From positions 372,001 to 436,000 of the forward strand of contig QPLR01000001.1 of NCBI GenBank assembly GCA_003665935.1: a stretch of DNA of 64,000 bases, read 5' to 3'. The translations under genes were made by a program, and so were the position numbers. The notes below the pieces were generated by a model, which did not search any database, was not told the DNA's origin, and saw only the letters and a program-made list of their open reading frames with translations. This document shows, piece by piece, positions 8,831 through 16,260 of the stretch. This DNA is from Halobellus sp. Atlit-31R. Lineage in GTDB: Archaea > Halobacteriota > Halobacteria > Halobacteriales > Haloferacaceae. Numbering within the stretch: position 1 is the first letter of the stretch; each line of letters starts with the position of its first letter.

Positions 8831-10105
8831 TCAGAGATCGCGCTCGACCGCTCTAGCCGCTTCGCGACCGCTCCGCATCGCGCCCTGAATCGCCGACCAC
8901 GCGGTGTAGTCGCCGGCCAAGTACGTCCGGCCGCCCGGCGCGCGGTGGTCGGGCAACGTCTCGTGGACGCCCGGCGGCTGGTCGAACTGCGCGAACTCGA
9001 TCCGATGGGTGCGGACGGGGTCGAGATCCGAGAAGTCCCGGTCGGGATACCACGACTCGAGCGTCAGTCGCGTCTCGTCGGCGAGCGCCCCGGCCTCGCG
9101 GTCGAACGCCCCCTCGCCGAGGAACGTGGCGTTGAACAGCGCCTCGCCCTCGGGGGCGTACTCCGGGGCGACCTCCGACATCGGCACGATCGTGTTCGGC
9201 GAGGGGTCCCCCGCGTTGAGGAGGAGTTTGCGCCGCGTCGTCGGCGCGACCGACGCCGGGAGCCGGTAGTGCTGCGTCACGCACCCGCGTGCGTCGGTCG
9301 GGATCGCGTCGACGTCGGTGAGCCGGGCCGCCTCCTTCGGATCGGTCGCGACGACGAGCGCGTCGGCGGAGATCGTCTCCGAATCGGTCTCGACGCTGAC
9401 GCCGTCGCCGTGGTCCGTCACCGACTCGACCCGTTCGGACAGCCGGATCGACGCTCCCGAGTCCCGCGCTCGGTCGGCCAGCTGCTGGGGAATCGCGTTC
9501 ATCCCGGCTGCCGGGACGGCGATTCGTCCGTCCGAGAGCGACTTGAACGTGTACTCGAAGACGCGCTTCGAGGTCGACAGCGATCGGTCGAGCGTGATCC
9601 CGCCGTAGAACGGAGCCACGAAGTTGTCGATGTACCCCTCCGAGAAGCCCCACTCGCGGAGATACGAGCGGATCGAGCGGTCGGCGCTCCGGAACACTTC
9701 GGACTCCGTCCGGGTGTCGACGTGCTGTCGGAGCAGGAGCGTCCGCACCTTGTCCGTGAACGTCACCTCGTCGTTACGGAGCGACGCCGGCAGCGCCCGG
9801 AGGTCGCGCAGGGGGTCAGAGAGGACGGAGCGCGACCCCGGCCGGGCGATGACCGCCCCCGGAGTGAAGTACCGAAGATCGAGCGCGTTCAGGTCCAGTT
9901 CGCGGCGCACGGCAGGGTAGGCCGTAAACAGAACCTGAAACCCGCGGTCGAGCGTGAAACCGTCCCGCGTCTCCGTCCGCACCCGGCCCCCCACGGTCGA
10001 TCGACGTTCGACCACGGTCACGTCCGCGCCTGCCGCGGCGAGTCGACGTGCAGCGACGAGTCCCGCCAGCCCCGCGCCGGCGACGACGACGGAATCTCCA
10101 TTCAT
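8831..10105 (-). CDS. FAD-dependent oxidoreductase (amine oxidase/protoporphyrinogen oxidase-like)
   Basis: Flavoprotein of 424 residues. The N-terminus has the Rossmann dinucleotide motif GAGLAGLVAARRLAAAG followed by the ribose-binding glutamate (VVERR) and a GGRVRTE block. The C-terminal FAD-binding block reads YLAGDYTAWSAIQGAMRSG, as in amine oxidases, carotenoid desaturases and protoporphyrinogen oxidase-like proteins. No membrane helix is seen. The substrate is not evident; carotenoid or quinone-type oxidation are possibilities only. The start at 10105 places the Rossmann motif at residues 10-15; a longer in-frame reading would add 45 residues before it. Confidence 0.8.
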   Translation of the reverse strand: MNGDSVVVAGAGLAGLVAARRLAAAGADVTVVERRSTVGGRVRTETRDGFTLDRGFQVLFTAYPAVRRELDLNALDLRYFTPGAVIARPGSRSVLSDPLRDLRALPASLRNDEVTFTDKVRTLLLRQHVDTRTESEVFRSADRSIRSYLREWGFSEGYIDNFVAPFYGGITLDRSLSTSKRVFEYTFKSLSDGRIAVPAAGMNAIPQQLADRARDSGASIRLSERVESVTDHGDGVSVETDSETISADALVVATDPKEAARLTDVDAIPTDARGCVTQHYRLPASVAPTTRRKLLLNAGDPSPNTIVPMSEVAPEYAPEGEALFNATFLGEGAFDREAGALADETRLTLESWYPDRDFSDLDPVRTHRIEFAQFDQPPGVHETLPDHRAPGGRTYLAGDYTAWSAIQGAMRSGREAARAVERDL

Positions 10106-10202
10106 ACGAACTGGTTCGATCGGGGGACACAAAGAGACTGCGAGTGGGCCGGCAGCGGGTGGAAGTGAATAGCGATTTGTCCGTCCGATCGCTATCCCCG
10201 GT

Positions 10203-11375
10203 ATGCAAACGAACGAGGCGTTCCGCGGGCTGCGCTGCACGGCGACCGACGAGCGCTACGACGCGACGGCGACGGGCGACAGCGACGCCGGCGCGTGGCT
10301 GGAAGCGGCGTACGACTACGACGCGGTCGAGTGGGGCGACGGCGCACTCGACGGTGCGCCGCGGTCGATGTGGCGCTACGCCGATCTGCTCGCCTTCGAG
10401 TCGCCGGTCACGGCCGACGAGGGCGGCACGCCGCTCGTCTCGGCTCCGACCCTCGCCGAGGAGGTCGGCCTCGCCGAACTCTCCATCAAAGACGAGAGCC
10501 GGAATCCGACCGGGACGGTCCTCGATCGCGGCCTGGCACCGGCTGTGACCGCTGCACGCGAAGCCGACGCCGACCTCGTCGCGCTCGCGACTCCCGGGAA
10601 CGCCGGGCAGTCGGCGGCGTCGTACGCGGGAATGGCCGAGATCCGGTCGTACGCGTTCGTTCCCTCCCGTGCGCCGTTCTCGAACAAAGCGATGGTGAAC
10701 GTCCACGGGGGCGAGATGCGCGTCGCCGGCGGGCGCTACCCCGACGCCGAGACCGCGCTCCACGAGCAGCTCAAGTCCGAGTGGTACACGCTCCAGGAGT
10801 TCGACAACCCGCACCGACACGACGGCATCAAGACCGTCGCCTTCGAGATCGCGGAGTCGCTGGAGTGGTCGACGCCGGACGCCGTCGTCCTCCCCGCGGG
10901 GACGGGCGAGGTCGTCGCGGGCGTCGCGAAGGGCTTCCGGGAACTTCGCGAGATCGGCGCGATCGACGAGATGCCCCCGATCTACGCCGCGCAACCGTCC
11001 GGGTGTGCGCCGCTCGTCGCCGCCGCAGAGCGCGGTGCCGAGGAGACCGAGCCCTGGGAGTCGCCGGACACGATCGTCGGCGAACTGGAGGTCCCCGAGC
11101 CGAACGGGGCCGCGGCGGCGCTCGATGCCGTAGCGGCGAGCGGCGGGGAGTTCGTCGCCGTCGACGACGAGAGTAGCCTCGAGAGTGCGGTCGTGGCCGC
11201 ACAGACGGCTGGAATGGAGGTCGGCCCGGCCGGCGGCGTCGCCGTCGCTGCCGCGGGAGTGCTAGCCGACGAGGGCGCCGTCGGCGGCGACGATCACGTC
11301 GTCGTACTCAACACCGAGTCCGGCACTAAAACCGCCGACGTCCTCCGGAGCCATCTGATGGGGAAAGGGATCTGA
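10203..11375 (+). CDS. Threonine synthase-like protein lacking the PLP lysine
   Basis: Protein of 390 residues with the fold-type II PLP enzyme layout of threonine synthase: N-terminal segment, KDESRNPTGT substrate/cofactor loop (about 96-105), ATPGNAGQSAA asparagine loop (about 130-140), a glycine-rich GTGEVVAG loop and a C-terminal LNTESGTK. The canonical NPTGSFKDRG lysine that forms the Schiff base is leucine here (NPTGTVLDRG, L107), and the usual N-terminal Cys pair is reduced to one Cys. Threonine synthase activity is therefore doubtful. It may be a pseudoenzyme with a binding or regulatory role, or use cofactor differently. Reading frame is intact with normal acidic composition, so it is maintained. 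Confidence 0.75.
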   Translation: MQTNEAFRGLRCTATDERYDATATGDSDAGAWLEAAYDYDAVEWGDGALDGAPRSMWRYADLLAFESPVTADEGGTPLVSAPTLAEEVGLAELSIKDESRNPTGTVLDRGLAPAVTAAREADADLVALATPGNAGQSAASYAGMAEIRSYAFVPSRAPFSNKAMVNVHGGEMRVAGGRYPDAETALHEQLKSEWYTLQEFDNPHRHDGIKTVAFEIAESLEWSTPDAVVLPAGTGEVVAGVAKGFRELREIGAIDEMPPIYAAQPSGCAPLVAAAERGAEETEPWESPDTIVGELEVPEPNGAAAALDAVAASGGEFVAVDDESSLESAVVAAQTAGMEVGPAGGVAVAAAGVLADEGAVGGDDHVVVLNTESGTKTADVLRSHLMGKGI

Positions 11376-11413
11376 GCCCGAACCGGCGCTAACCGTTGTT
11401 TGAACCGACAGAG

Positions 11414-11435
11414 TATTATTTTAGACTATTCTAAA
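11414..11435 (+). promoter_or_regulatory. TATA box with overlapping DtxR-type operator
   Basis: TATTATTTTA (11414-11423) lies 25 bp before the DtxR-family start. It overlaps a dyad TTTAGA-CTAT-TCTAAA (11420-11435), similar in form to the TTAGG...CCTAA-like boxes bound by haloarchaeal Idr/SirR metalloregulators. Metal-loaded repressor would cover the promoter, so the operon is probably autoregulated. Confidence 0.65.
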
Positions 11436-11442
11436 CCGAGGT

Positions 11443-12147
11443 ATGTTGAGCGACGTGATGGAGGACTATCTCAAAGCCATCCATCAGATTCAGGCCCGCT
11501 CGGGGCCGCCGGTCTCCACGTCCGCAGTCGCAGACGCCCTCGACAAGACGCCGGCGACCGTGACGAGTATGCTCGGGACGCTCGAAGAACGGGGACTCGT
11601 GACGCGCGAGAAGTACAAAGGCGTCGAACTCACACCTGAGGGCGAGACGGTCGCACTCGAGATTCTCCGCCACCACCGGCTGCTCGAGGCGTATCTCGCG
11701 GAACGGCTGAACTACTCCTGGAGCGAGGTCCACGACGAGGCCGACGCGCTCGAACACCACATCAGCGAGGAGTTCGAGCGCCGGGTCGCGGAGGCGCTCG
11801 GCGACCCAGTCGTCGATCCGCACGGCGACCCGATCCCGTCGGCAGACCTGACGCCGCTCGAAGAGGACGAAGCGACACCGCTGTCGGCGCAGGAAGTCGG
11901 CGACCGTGTGGTCGTCTCGCGCGTCAGCGACAGAGACCGCGAAGAGTTGGAGTATCTGGCCGAGGCGGGGCTCACACCCGGAACGCGGCTCGAAGTCGTC
12001 GACGTCGCGCCGTTCGGAATGGTCACCGTCCGCACCGAGTCGGACGCCGAGCAGAGCCTCCCGGAGTCGGTCGCCGAGGCGATCTACGTCCGCTCTGCGG
12101 CCGACGCCGCTGCGCCCGACAGTTCCAGCGAGGTGGGCGACGCGTGA
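11443..12147 (+). CDS. DtxR/MntR-family metal-dependent regulator
   Basis: Metalloregulator of 234 residues. The N-terminal winged helix starts at MLSDVMEDYLKAIHQI with recognition region KTPATVTSMLGTLEERGLV. The dimerisation/metal-binding domain includes HHRLLEAYLAE and HDEADALEHHISEEF, with Glu and His residues where DtxR/MntR bind metal. A C-terminal SH3-like FeoA domain follows (LSAQEVGDRVVVSRVSD to MVTVRT). It should sense Fe2+ or Mn2+. The next gene encodes a GDT1/TMEM165-type cation transporter and overlaps by 4 bp (GTGA), so manganese is the more likely ligand. ATG start with TATA and dyad just upstream. Confidence 0.9.
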   Translation: MLSDVMEDYLKAIHQIQARSGPPVSTSAVADALDKTPATVTSMLGTLEERGLVTREKYKGVELTPEGETVALEILRHHRLLEAYLAERLNYSWSEVHDEADALEHHISEEFERRVAEALGDPVVDPHGDPIPSADLTPLEEDEATPLSAQEVGDRVVVSRVSDRDREELEYLAEAGLTPGTRLEVVDVAPFGMVTVRTESDAEQSLPESVAEAIYVRSAADAAAPDSSSEVGDA

Positions 12148-12851
12148 GTTCCTACGCCGAGATCGTGGTCGTCGCGTTCGTCGCCCAGTTGGCGGTCCTC
12201 CCGGGCGAGAAGGTGCAGTTCATCATCGCCGGACTCTCGACGCGGTACGACCCGCGCGTCGTCGTCGCCGCCGCCGGGTCGGCGTTCGCCGGCTGGACGG
12301 CGGTCGAGATCCTCTTCGGTCGGGCGCTCCAGTCGGCGCTGCCGCCAGTCGTTCTCGACGCCGTGACGGCGACACTGTTTCTGCTCTTCGCCGCGCTCCT
12401 GTATCGGTCGGCTCCGGCCGCTGGGCGTGAAGGTCGCGACGATCCCAGCCTGACCGACGGCGGACTCGTGGAGTTCGAGCAACTGGACCTCCCGAGGCCG
12501 CTCGATCGCTACGCCGGGTCGTTCGGCGGATTCCTCCCGATATTCGTGATGATGGTCACCGGCGAGTTCGGTGACAAGACGCAGCTTATCACGATCGGAC
12601 TCGCCGTCCAGTACGGCGCGACGTCGGCCATCTGGGTCGGTGAGATGCTCGCGATCGTCCCGATCAGCCTCGCGAACGCGTATCTGTTCCACACCTTCGC
12701 GCACAAGTTCAATATGCGGAAGGCGCACTTCGGGTCCGCGATCCTCTTCGGGTTCTTCGGCCTGGACACGCTCCTGTCGATGGTCACCGGCTTCTCGGTC
12801 TGGGAGACGTTCATCGCGACCGTCAGTGCCGCTGCGGCCGGCCTGGTGTAG
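12144..12851 (+). CDS. GDT1/TMEM165 (UPF0016) family cation transporter
   Basis: Membrane protein of 235 residues with about six helices in two halves of three. The second half has the family signature GEFGDKTQL. The matching position in the first half is degenerate (LPGEKVQF in place of an ExGDKT block). Characterised relatives move Mn2+ or Ca2+ out of the cytosol against protons. GTG start overlapping the DtxR gene stop by 4 bp, so the two are co-translated. Together they look like a self-regulated manganese homeostasis operon; efflux is inferred from the family, direction is not proven by sequence. Confidence 0.85.
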   Translation: MSSYAEIVVVAFVAQLAVLPGEKVQFIIAGLSTRYDPRVVVAAAGSAFAGWTAVEILFGRALQSALPPVVLDAVTATLFLLFAALLYRSAPAAGREGRDDPSLTDGGLVEFEQLDLPRPLDRYAGSFGGFLPIFVMMVTGEFGDKTQLITIGLAVQYGATSAIWVGEMLAIVPISLANAYLFHTFAHKFNMRKAHFGSAILFGFFGLDTLLSMVTGFSVWETFIATVSAAAAGLV

Positions 12852-12935
12852 CCACGGCGTGACCGTGGCGGCGGCACAGCAGATCTGGAAGCGCTTCCGG
12901 ACCTTTTTTCGCAGTTCCAGCCCTCGTCGGGAGTG

Positions 12936-13631
12936 ATGTCGAGTCTCTTTGTGACCCTCTCTGCCGGTATCGTCTTCGGGGTTGCGCTCGCGGCACCACC
13001 GGGACCGATGAACGCGATCATCGCCGAGGAGAGCGTCGTCCGGGGCTGGGTGGCGGGGTTCAAAGCCGGCCTCGGCGCGATGAGCGCCGACGTGATTTTC
13101 CTCGTGCTCGCGGCGCTCGGGGTCGTCGCGTTCGTCGAGCGGTTCCCACTCGTCCGCGCCGGGATGATCGGGGTCGGCGGCGTCCTGATGCTGTACTTCG
13201 CCTACGGGGCAGTCAGCGACCTCCAGTCGTCGTTTCGGGCCGGTGCAGGAGCCACGGACGAATCCGACCCGCGCGTCGGGACCGGATTCCGGAAAGCGTT
13301 CGTGCTGGCGCTCACGAACCCCTACCAGATCCTCTTTTGGCTCACGATCGGTGTCGGACTGCTCCAGCCCGGCACGCTCGACGTCCTCGCACAGACGCCG
13401 TACGTCGGCTCGTCGCTCGCGGGGCTTCTCGTCGTCGAGACGGGGTCGCCGGCGCTCGTCACCGGCTTCTTCGGTGGACTCGTCCTGTGGATCACCGGCT
13501 TCCCCGCCGCGCTGGTCGGGGCCGAGCGCCGTGTGGAGGCGTTCGCCCCGATCGTCGCCGGAATCAGTGCAGTCGTCCTCGCCGGTTTCGGCGTCCTGTT
13601 CCTGGTACAGAGCGTCACTACCCTGGCGTGA
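12936..13631 (+). CDS. LysE/RhtB-family exporter
   Basis: Membrane protein of 231 residues with six predicted helices and the LysE-type N-terminus (AAPPGPMNAIIAEESVVRG) in the first helix and loop. A second family block reads ALTNPYQILFW. The family exports amino acids or related metabolites, but specificity is not predictable. A CTTTTTTC element about 29 bp upstream supports an independent promoter, so it is probably not part of the metal operon before it. I use the ATG at 12936; a GTG immediately upstream would add only one residue. Confidence 0.85.
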   Translation: MSSLFVTLSAGIVFGVALAAPPGPMNAIIAEESVVRGWVAGFKAGLGAMSADVIFLVLAALGVVAFVERFPLVRAGMIGVGGVLMLYFAYGAVSDLQSSFRAGAGATDESDPRVGTGFRKAFVLALTNPYQILFWLTIGVGLLQPGTLDVLAQTPYVGSSLAGLLVVETGSPALVTGFFGGLVLWITGFPAALVGAERRVEAFAPIVAGISAVVLAGFGVLFLVQSVTTLA

Positions 13632-13750
13632 GCGGGAGGCCGGTCGCGACAGGCAGCGCGGCTTCGCTCTCGGCGACCGGAGTCTGCCGGCCAGTCGCTG
13701 ATCCGTCCGGGTCGGCCGCAAGGTATGTAACCACAGAAATGAATTAATCT

Positions 13751-13975
13751 ATGATGTCAGACTCACAGTCGCCCGAAGATCGCGTCGACGAGACGACCAC
13801 GTGGCCCGAACTCGCAATCGGTCTCTACGATCGCCTGACCGGACGAGGCGCCGAGATCACCTACGAGTTCGACGAGATGACCGTCGAGGTGCCCAGCGGG
13901 ACGGGGCCGGACGCAGAGCACGCCACGTGGCACGTCGACGGTACCGTCCGAATCACCACGAGAGAGCGTGAGTGA
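13751..13975 (+). CDS. Small acidic haloarchaeal protein, unknown
   Basis: A 74-residue soluble acidic protein (MMSDSQSPEDRVDE start). After a charged N-terminus it has a predicted beta-rich body (EITYEFDEMTVEVPSG, TWHVDGTVRITT). No known domain is recognised. The TATA-like GTATGTAA at 13723-13730 fits a leaderless ATG at 13751. It overlaps the next gene by 8 bp, so the two are probably translated together and may act together. Confidence 0.65.
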   Translation: MMSDSQSPEDRVDETTTWPELAIGLYDRLTGRGAEITYEFDEMTVEVPSGTGPDAEHATWHVDGTVRITTRERE

Positions 13976-14345
13976 CTCTCGCGAAGGCGAGTGGCCCGCG
14001 CCGATTTCGGTGGACGCGGATCTGACCGTCGAGGTCGCCGGGACGCAGGCCGAGGTGCGATCGATCGGCGAGCGGGTGTTCGTGATGTTCCCCTCGCTGC
14101 TCGGTGCCGTCCGGGCGTTTCGGGAACTGCCCGACGGCTCCGAGAGTCGCCTGGACGAACTGCTGTCCCGAGCCGACCTCACTGTCGAGTTCCGCGTTCG
14201 CGACCGGACCGTGGCAGTCGCCGGCGTCGGAGCGCGGCCCGGGATACTCTCCGACCGCCTCGGCGTCGAAACGATCGAGATCCGGGTCGCCGGGGTCGTC
14301 GGAGCCGTCAGACGCGGCGTCGCGGCCGCGGTGCGAGCGATCTGA
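13968..14345 (+). CDS. Haloarchaeal protein of unknown function
   Basis: A 125-residue protein from a GTG start (VSDSREGEWPAP) overlapping the preceding small gene by 8 bp. Alternating hydrophobic/charged beta strands (DADLTVEVAGTQAEVRSIG, DLTVEFRVRDRTVAVAGV) suggest a beta-sandwich or lipid-binding shape; a C-terminal hydrophobic stretch (VAGVVGAVRRGVAAAVRAI) is amphipathic rather than a clear membrane helix. No catalytic motif is seen. It ends 52 bp before the G1P dehydrogenase gene, which has its own TATA box. Confidence 0.65.
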   Translation: MSDSREGEWPAPISVDADLTVEVAGTQAEVRSIGERVFVMFPSLLGAVRAFRELPDGSESRLDELLSRADLTVEFRVRDRTVAVAGVGARPGILSDRLGVETIEIRVAGVVGAVRRGVAAAVRAI

Positions 14346-14368
14346 CGGCGGCTCTCACTCTCCGAACC

Positions 14369-14380
14369 AGTATATTCTAA
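14369..14380 (+). promoter_or_regulatory. TATA box of egsA
   Basis: AGTATATTCTAA is centred about 25 bp before the egsA ATG, in otherwise GC-rich DNA. The position fits a leaderless transcript starting at or next to the ATG at 14398. Confidence 0.55.
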
Positions 14381-14397
14381 CGCCCCCGTCAGGTACG

Positions 14398-15450
14398 ATG
14401 CGTATGTTCGACAAGACGACGTGGATCAAGCTCCCGCGGAACGTCCTCGTCGGTCACGGCGTCCTCGAGGACCTCTCCGACGCGCTGGCGGAGCTGTATC
14501 TCTCGGGCCGCCCACTGGTCGTGACGAGTCCGACGCCGGACGGTCTGGTCGGCGACCGAGTTCGCGCACAGTTCGACGATCCAGCGACGATAACGATCGA
14601 GACGGCGAGCTTCGACGCCATCGAGCGCGTCGTCGACGCCGCCGAAGCGGCCGACGCGGGGTATCTCGTCGGACTGGGCGGCGGCAAGCCGATCGACACC
14701 GCGAAGATGGCCTCCGACCGACTCGACTGCGGATTCGTCTCCGTCCCGACGGCTGCGAGCCACGACGGCATCGTCTCCGGTCGGTCGTCGATCCCGGAGG
14801 GCGACACGCGACACTCCGTCGCGGCCGACCCGCCGCTCGCGGTCGTCGCCGACACGGCGATCCTCGCGGAAGCGCCCTGGGAGCTCACGACGGCAGGCTG
14901 TGCAGACATCATCTCGAACTACACGGCGGTGAAAGACTGGAAGCTCGCCCACCGGCTGAAGAACGTCGAGTACAGCGAGTACGCGGGCGCGCTCTCGCAG
15001 ATGACCGCCGAGATGCTCGTCGAGTCCTCCGACGCGATCAAGCCCGGCTTCGAGGAGTCGGCGTGGCTCGTCGCGAAGGCGCTCGTCTCCTCGGGCGTCG
15101 CGATGTCGATCGCGGGCTCCTCGCGGCCCGCGTCGGGCGCCGAGCATCTCATCTCCCACCAGCTCGACCGGCTCGTCCCCGGCCGCGCGCTCCACGGCCA
15201 CCAGGTCGGCGTCGCCGCCGTCGTCACCGAGTATCTCCACTCCGGGGAGCGCGGCGAGTGGGCCGACATCCGCGACGCGCTCGACGACGTCGGTGCGCCG
15301 ACGACCGCCGGGGAACTGGGAATCGACGACGCCACCTTCCTCGAGGCGGTGACGACCGCACACACGATCCGCGATCGGTACACGATCCTCGGCGACGGCG
15401 TCAGCGAGGCGGCGGCGCGGGAGGCTGCCTCGTTCACCGGCGTCATCTGA
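14398..15450 (+). CDS. egsA: NAD(P)-dependent sn-glycerol-1-phosphate dehydrogenase
   Basis: Makes sn-glycerol-1-phosphate from dihydroxyacetone phosphate, the stereo-defining step of archaeal ether lipid synthesis. Length 350 residues is normal. The cofactor-binding loop is GLGGGKPIDTAKM, followed by SVPTAASHDGIVSG. Zinc ligands are the Asp in GCADIISNYTAVKDW, the His in AEHLISHQLDRL and the His in ALHGHQVGVAA. Start MRMFDKTTW at 14398 agrees with the TATA box. Downstream genes are separately promoted or unrelated. Confidence 0.97.
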   Translation: MRMFDKTTWIKLPRNVLVGHGVLEDLSDALAELYLSGRPLVVTSPTPDGLVGDRVRAQFDDPATITIETASFDAIERVVDAAEAADAGYLVGLGGGKPIDTAKMASDRLDCGFVSVPTAASHDGIVSGRSSIPEGDTRHSVAADPPLAVVADTAILAEAPWELTTAGCADIISNYTAVKDWKLAHRLKNVEYSEYAGALSQMTAEMLVESSDAIKPGFEESAWLVAKALVSSGVAMSIAGSSRPASGAEHLISHQLDRLVPGRALHGHQVGVAAVVTEYLHSGERGEWADIRDALDDVGAPTTAGELGIDDATFLEAVTTAHTIRDRYTILGDGVSEAAAREAASFTGVI

Positions 15451-15543
15451 CGCCGCCCACCCGTCCGTTCGCCGTGGCCGCGGGAGTCGGCCGACCCGGT
15501 CGGGCCGCCGATCCGAAGACGGAATACGGCAGAGTCCTCACCC

Positions 15544-16170
15544 GTGAGTATGGCAACTTCGAGCGCCGACAACGCGGCGAAGCAGCATCCCGTCGCCGTC
15601 ACGATCGTCCTCTCGATCGTCGGCTACGTCGCCGTCGTCGGCACCTTTCTCGGACTCGTCCCCGGGAGCGTCTTCCCCGACCTGTCGCTGCGCGCAGTGA
15701 ACCGACTCTCCGACGCGATCGCCGTCGTGAACGCGATCAACGTCCTCGTGATCGCCGCCGGCTGGCGGTGGATCCGCCGCGACGAGGTGAAGAAACACGC
15801 CGCTGCGATGGTGACGTCGTTCGTTCTCATCCTGGTGTTTCTCGTGATGTATCTCACGAAGATCGGCGGCGGCGGCACGAAGGAGTTCGTCGGCCCGACG
15901 TTCGCGTACTACCCGTATCTGGCGATGCTCGCGATCCACATCATCCTCTCGATCATCTCGGTCCCGGTCGTGCTGTACGCGCTCGTGCTCGGACTCACGC
16001 ACTCGCCGACGGAACTCCGGACCGAGACGCCCCACCGTCGCGTCGGTCGCATCGCCGCGAGCGCGTGGCTGCTCTCGCTCACACTCGGCGTCGTCACGTA
16101 TCTGCTGCTGAACCACCTCTACGGTTGGGAGTACATCGAAGCGGCCGCAGCGGCGCTCGTCGCCGTCTGA
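15544..16170 (+). CDS. DUF420-family membrane protein
   Basis: Protein of 208 residues with five predicted transmembrane helices. The DUF420 pattern is visible: an early helix (VAVTIVLSIVGYVAVVGTFL), VNAINVLVIAAGWRWIRR, then KKHAAAMVTSFVLILVFLVMY and HIILSIISVPVVLYAL. Bacterial relatives (CtaM/YozB) assist cytochrome c oxidase assembly, probably in copper or haem centre formation; a similar role here is inference. No oxidase gene is adjacent. GTG at 15544 or ATG at 15550 are both possible; they differ by two residues. Confidence 0.75.
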   Translation: MSMATSSADNAAKQHPVAVTIVLSIVGYVAVVGTFLGLVPGSVFPDLSLRAVNRLSDAIAVVNAINVLVIAAGWRWIRRDEVKKHAAAMVTSFVLILVFLVMYLTKIGGGGTKEFVGPTFAYYPYLAMLAIHIILSIISVPVVLYALVLGLTHSPTELRTETPHRRVGRIAASAWLLSLTLGVVTYLLLNHLYGWEYIEAAAAALVAV

Positions 16171-16231
16171 AGTCTGAAGTGACCGCACTCGGCCTCCGTC
16201 GCATCCGGGGCAGACTGCCGAATGTCGAGGA

Positions 16232-16258
16232 TTTTTATCACCCCGAGGAAATCCTGGG
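16232..16258 (+). promoter_or_regulatory. TATA box and short inverted repeat before a glycosyltransferase gene
   Basis: TTTTTAT at 16232-16238 is centred 26 bp before the ATG. Between it and the start is CCCCGAGGAAATCCTGGGG (16241-16259), an imperfect inverted repeat around the expected transcription start. It could be an operator. Confidence 0.4.
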
Positions 16259-16260
16259 GT

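Noticed and set aside
12144..12851. Grouping the LysE exporter with the DtxR-GDT1 operon
   Set aside because: An 84-bp gap with a T-rich TATA-like box before lysE suggests separate transcription.
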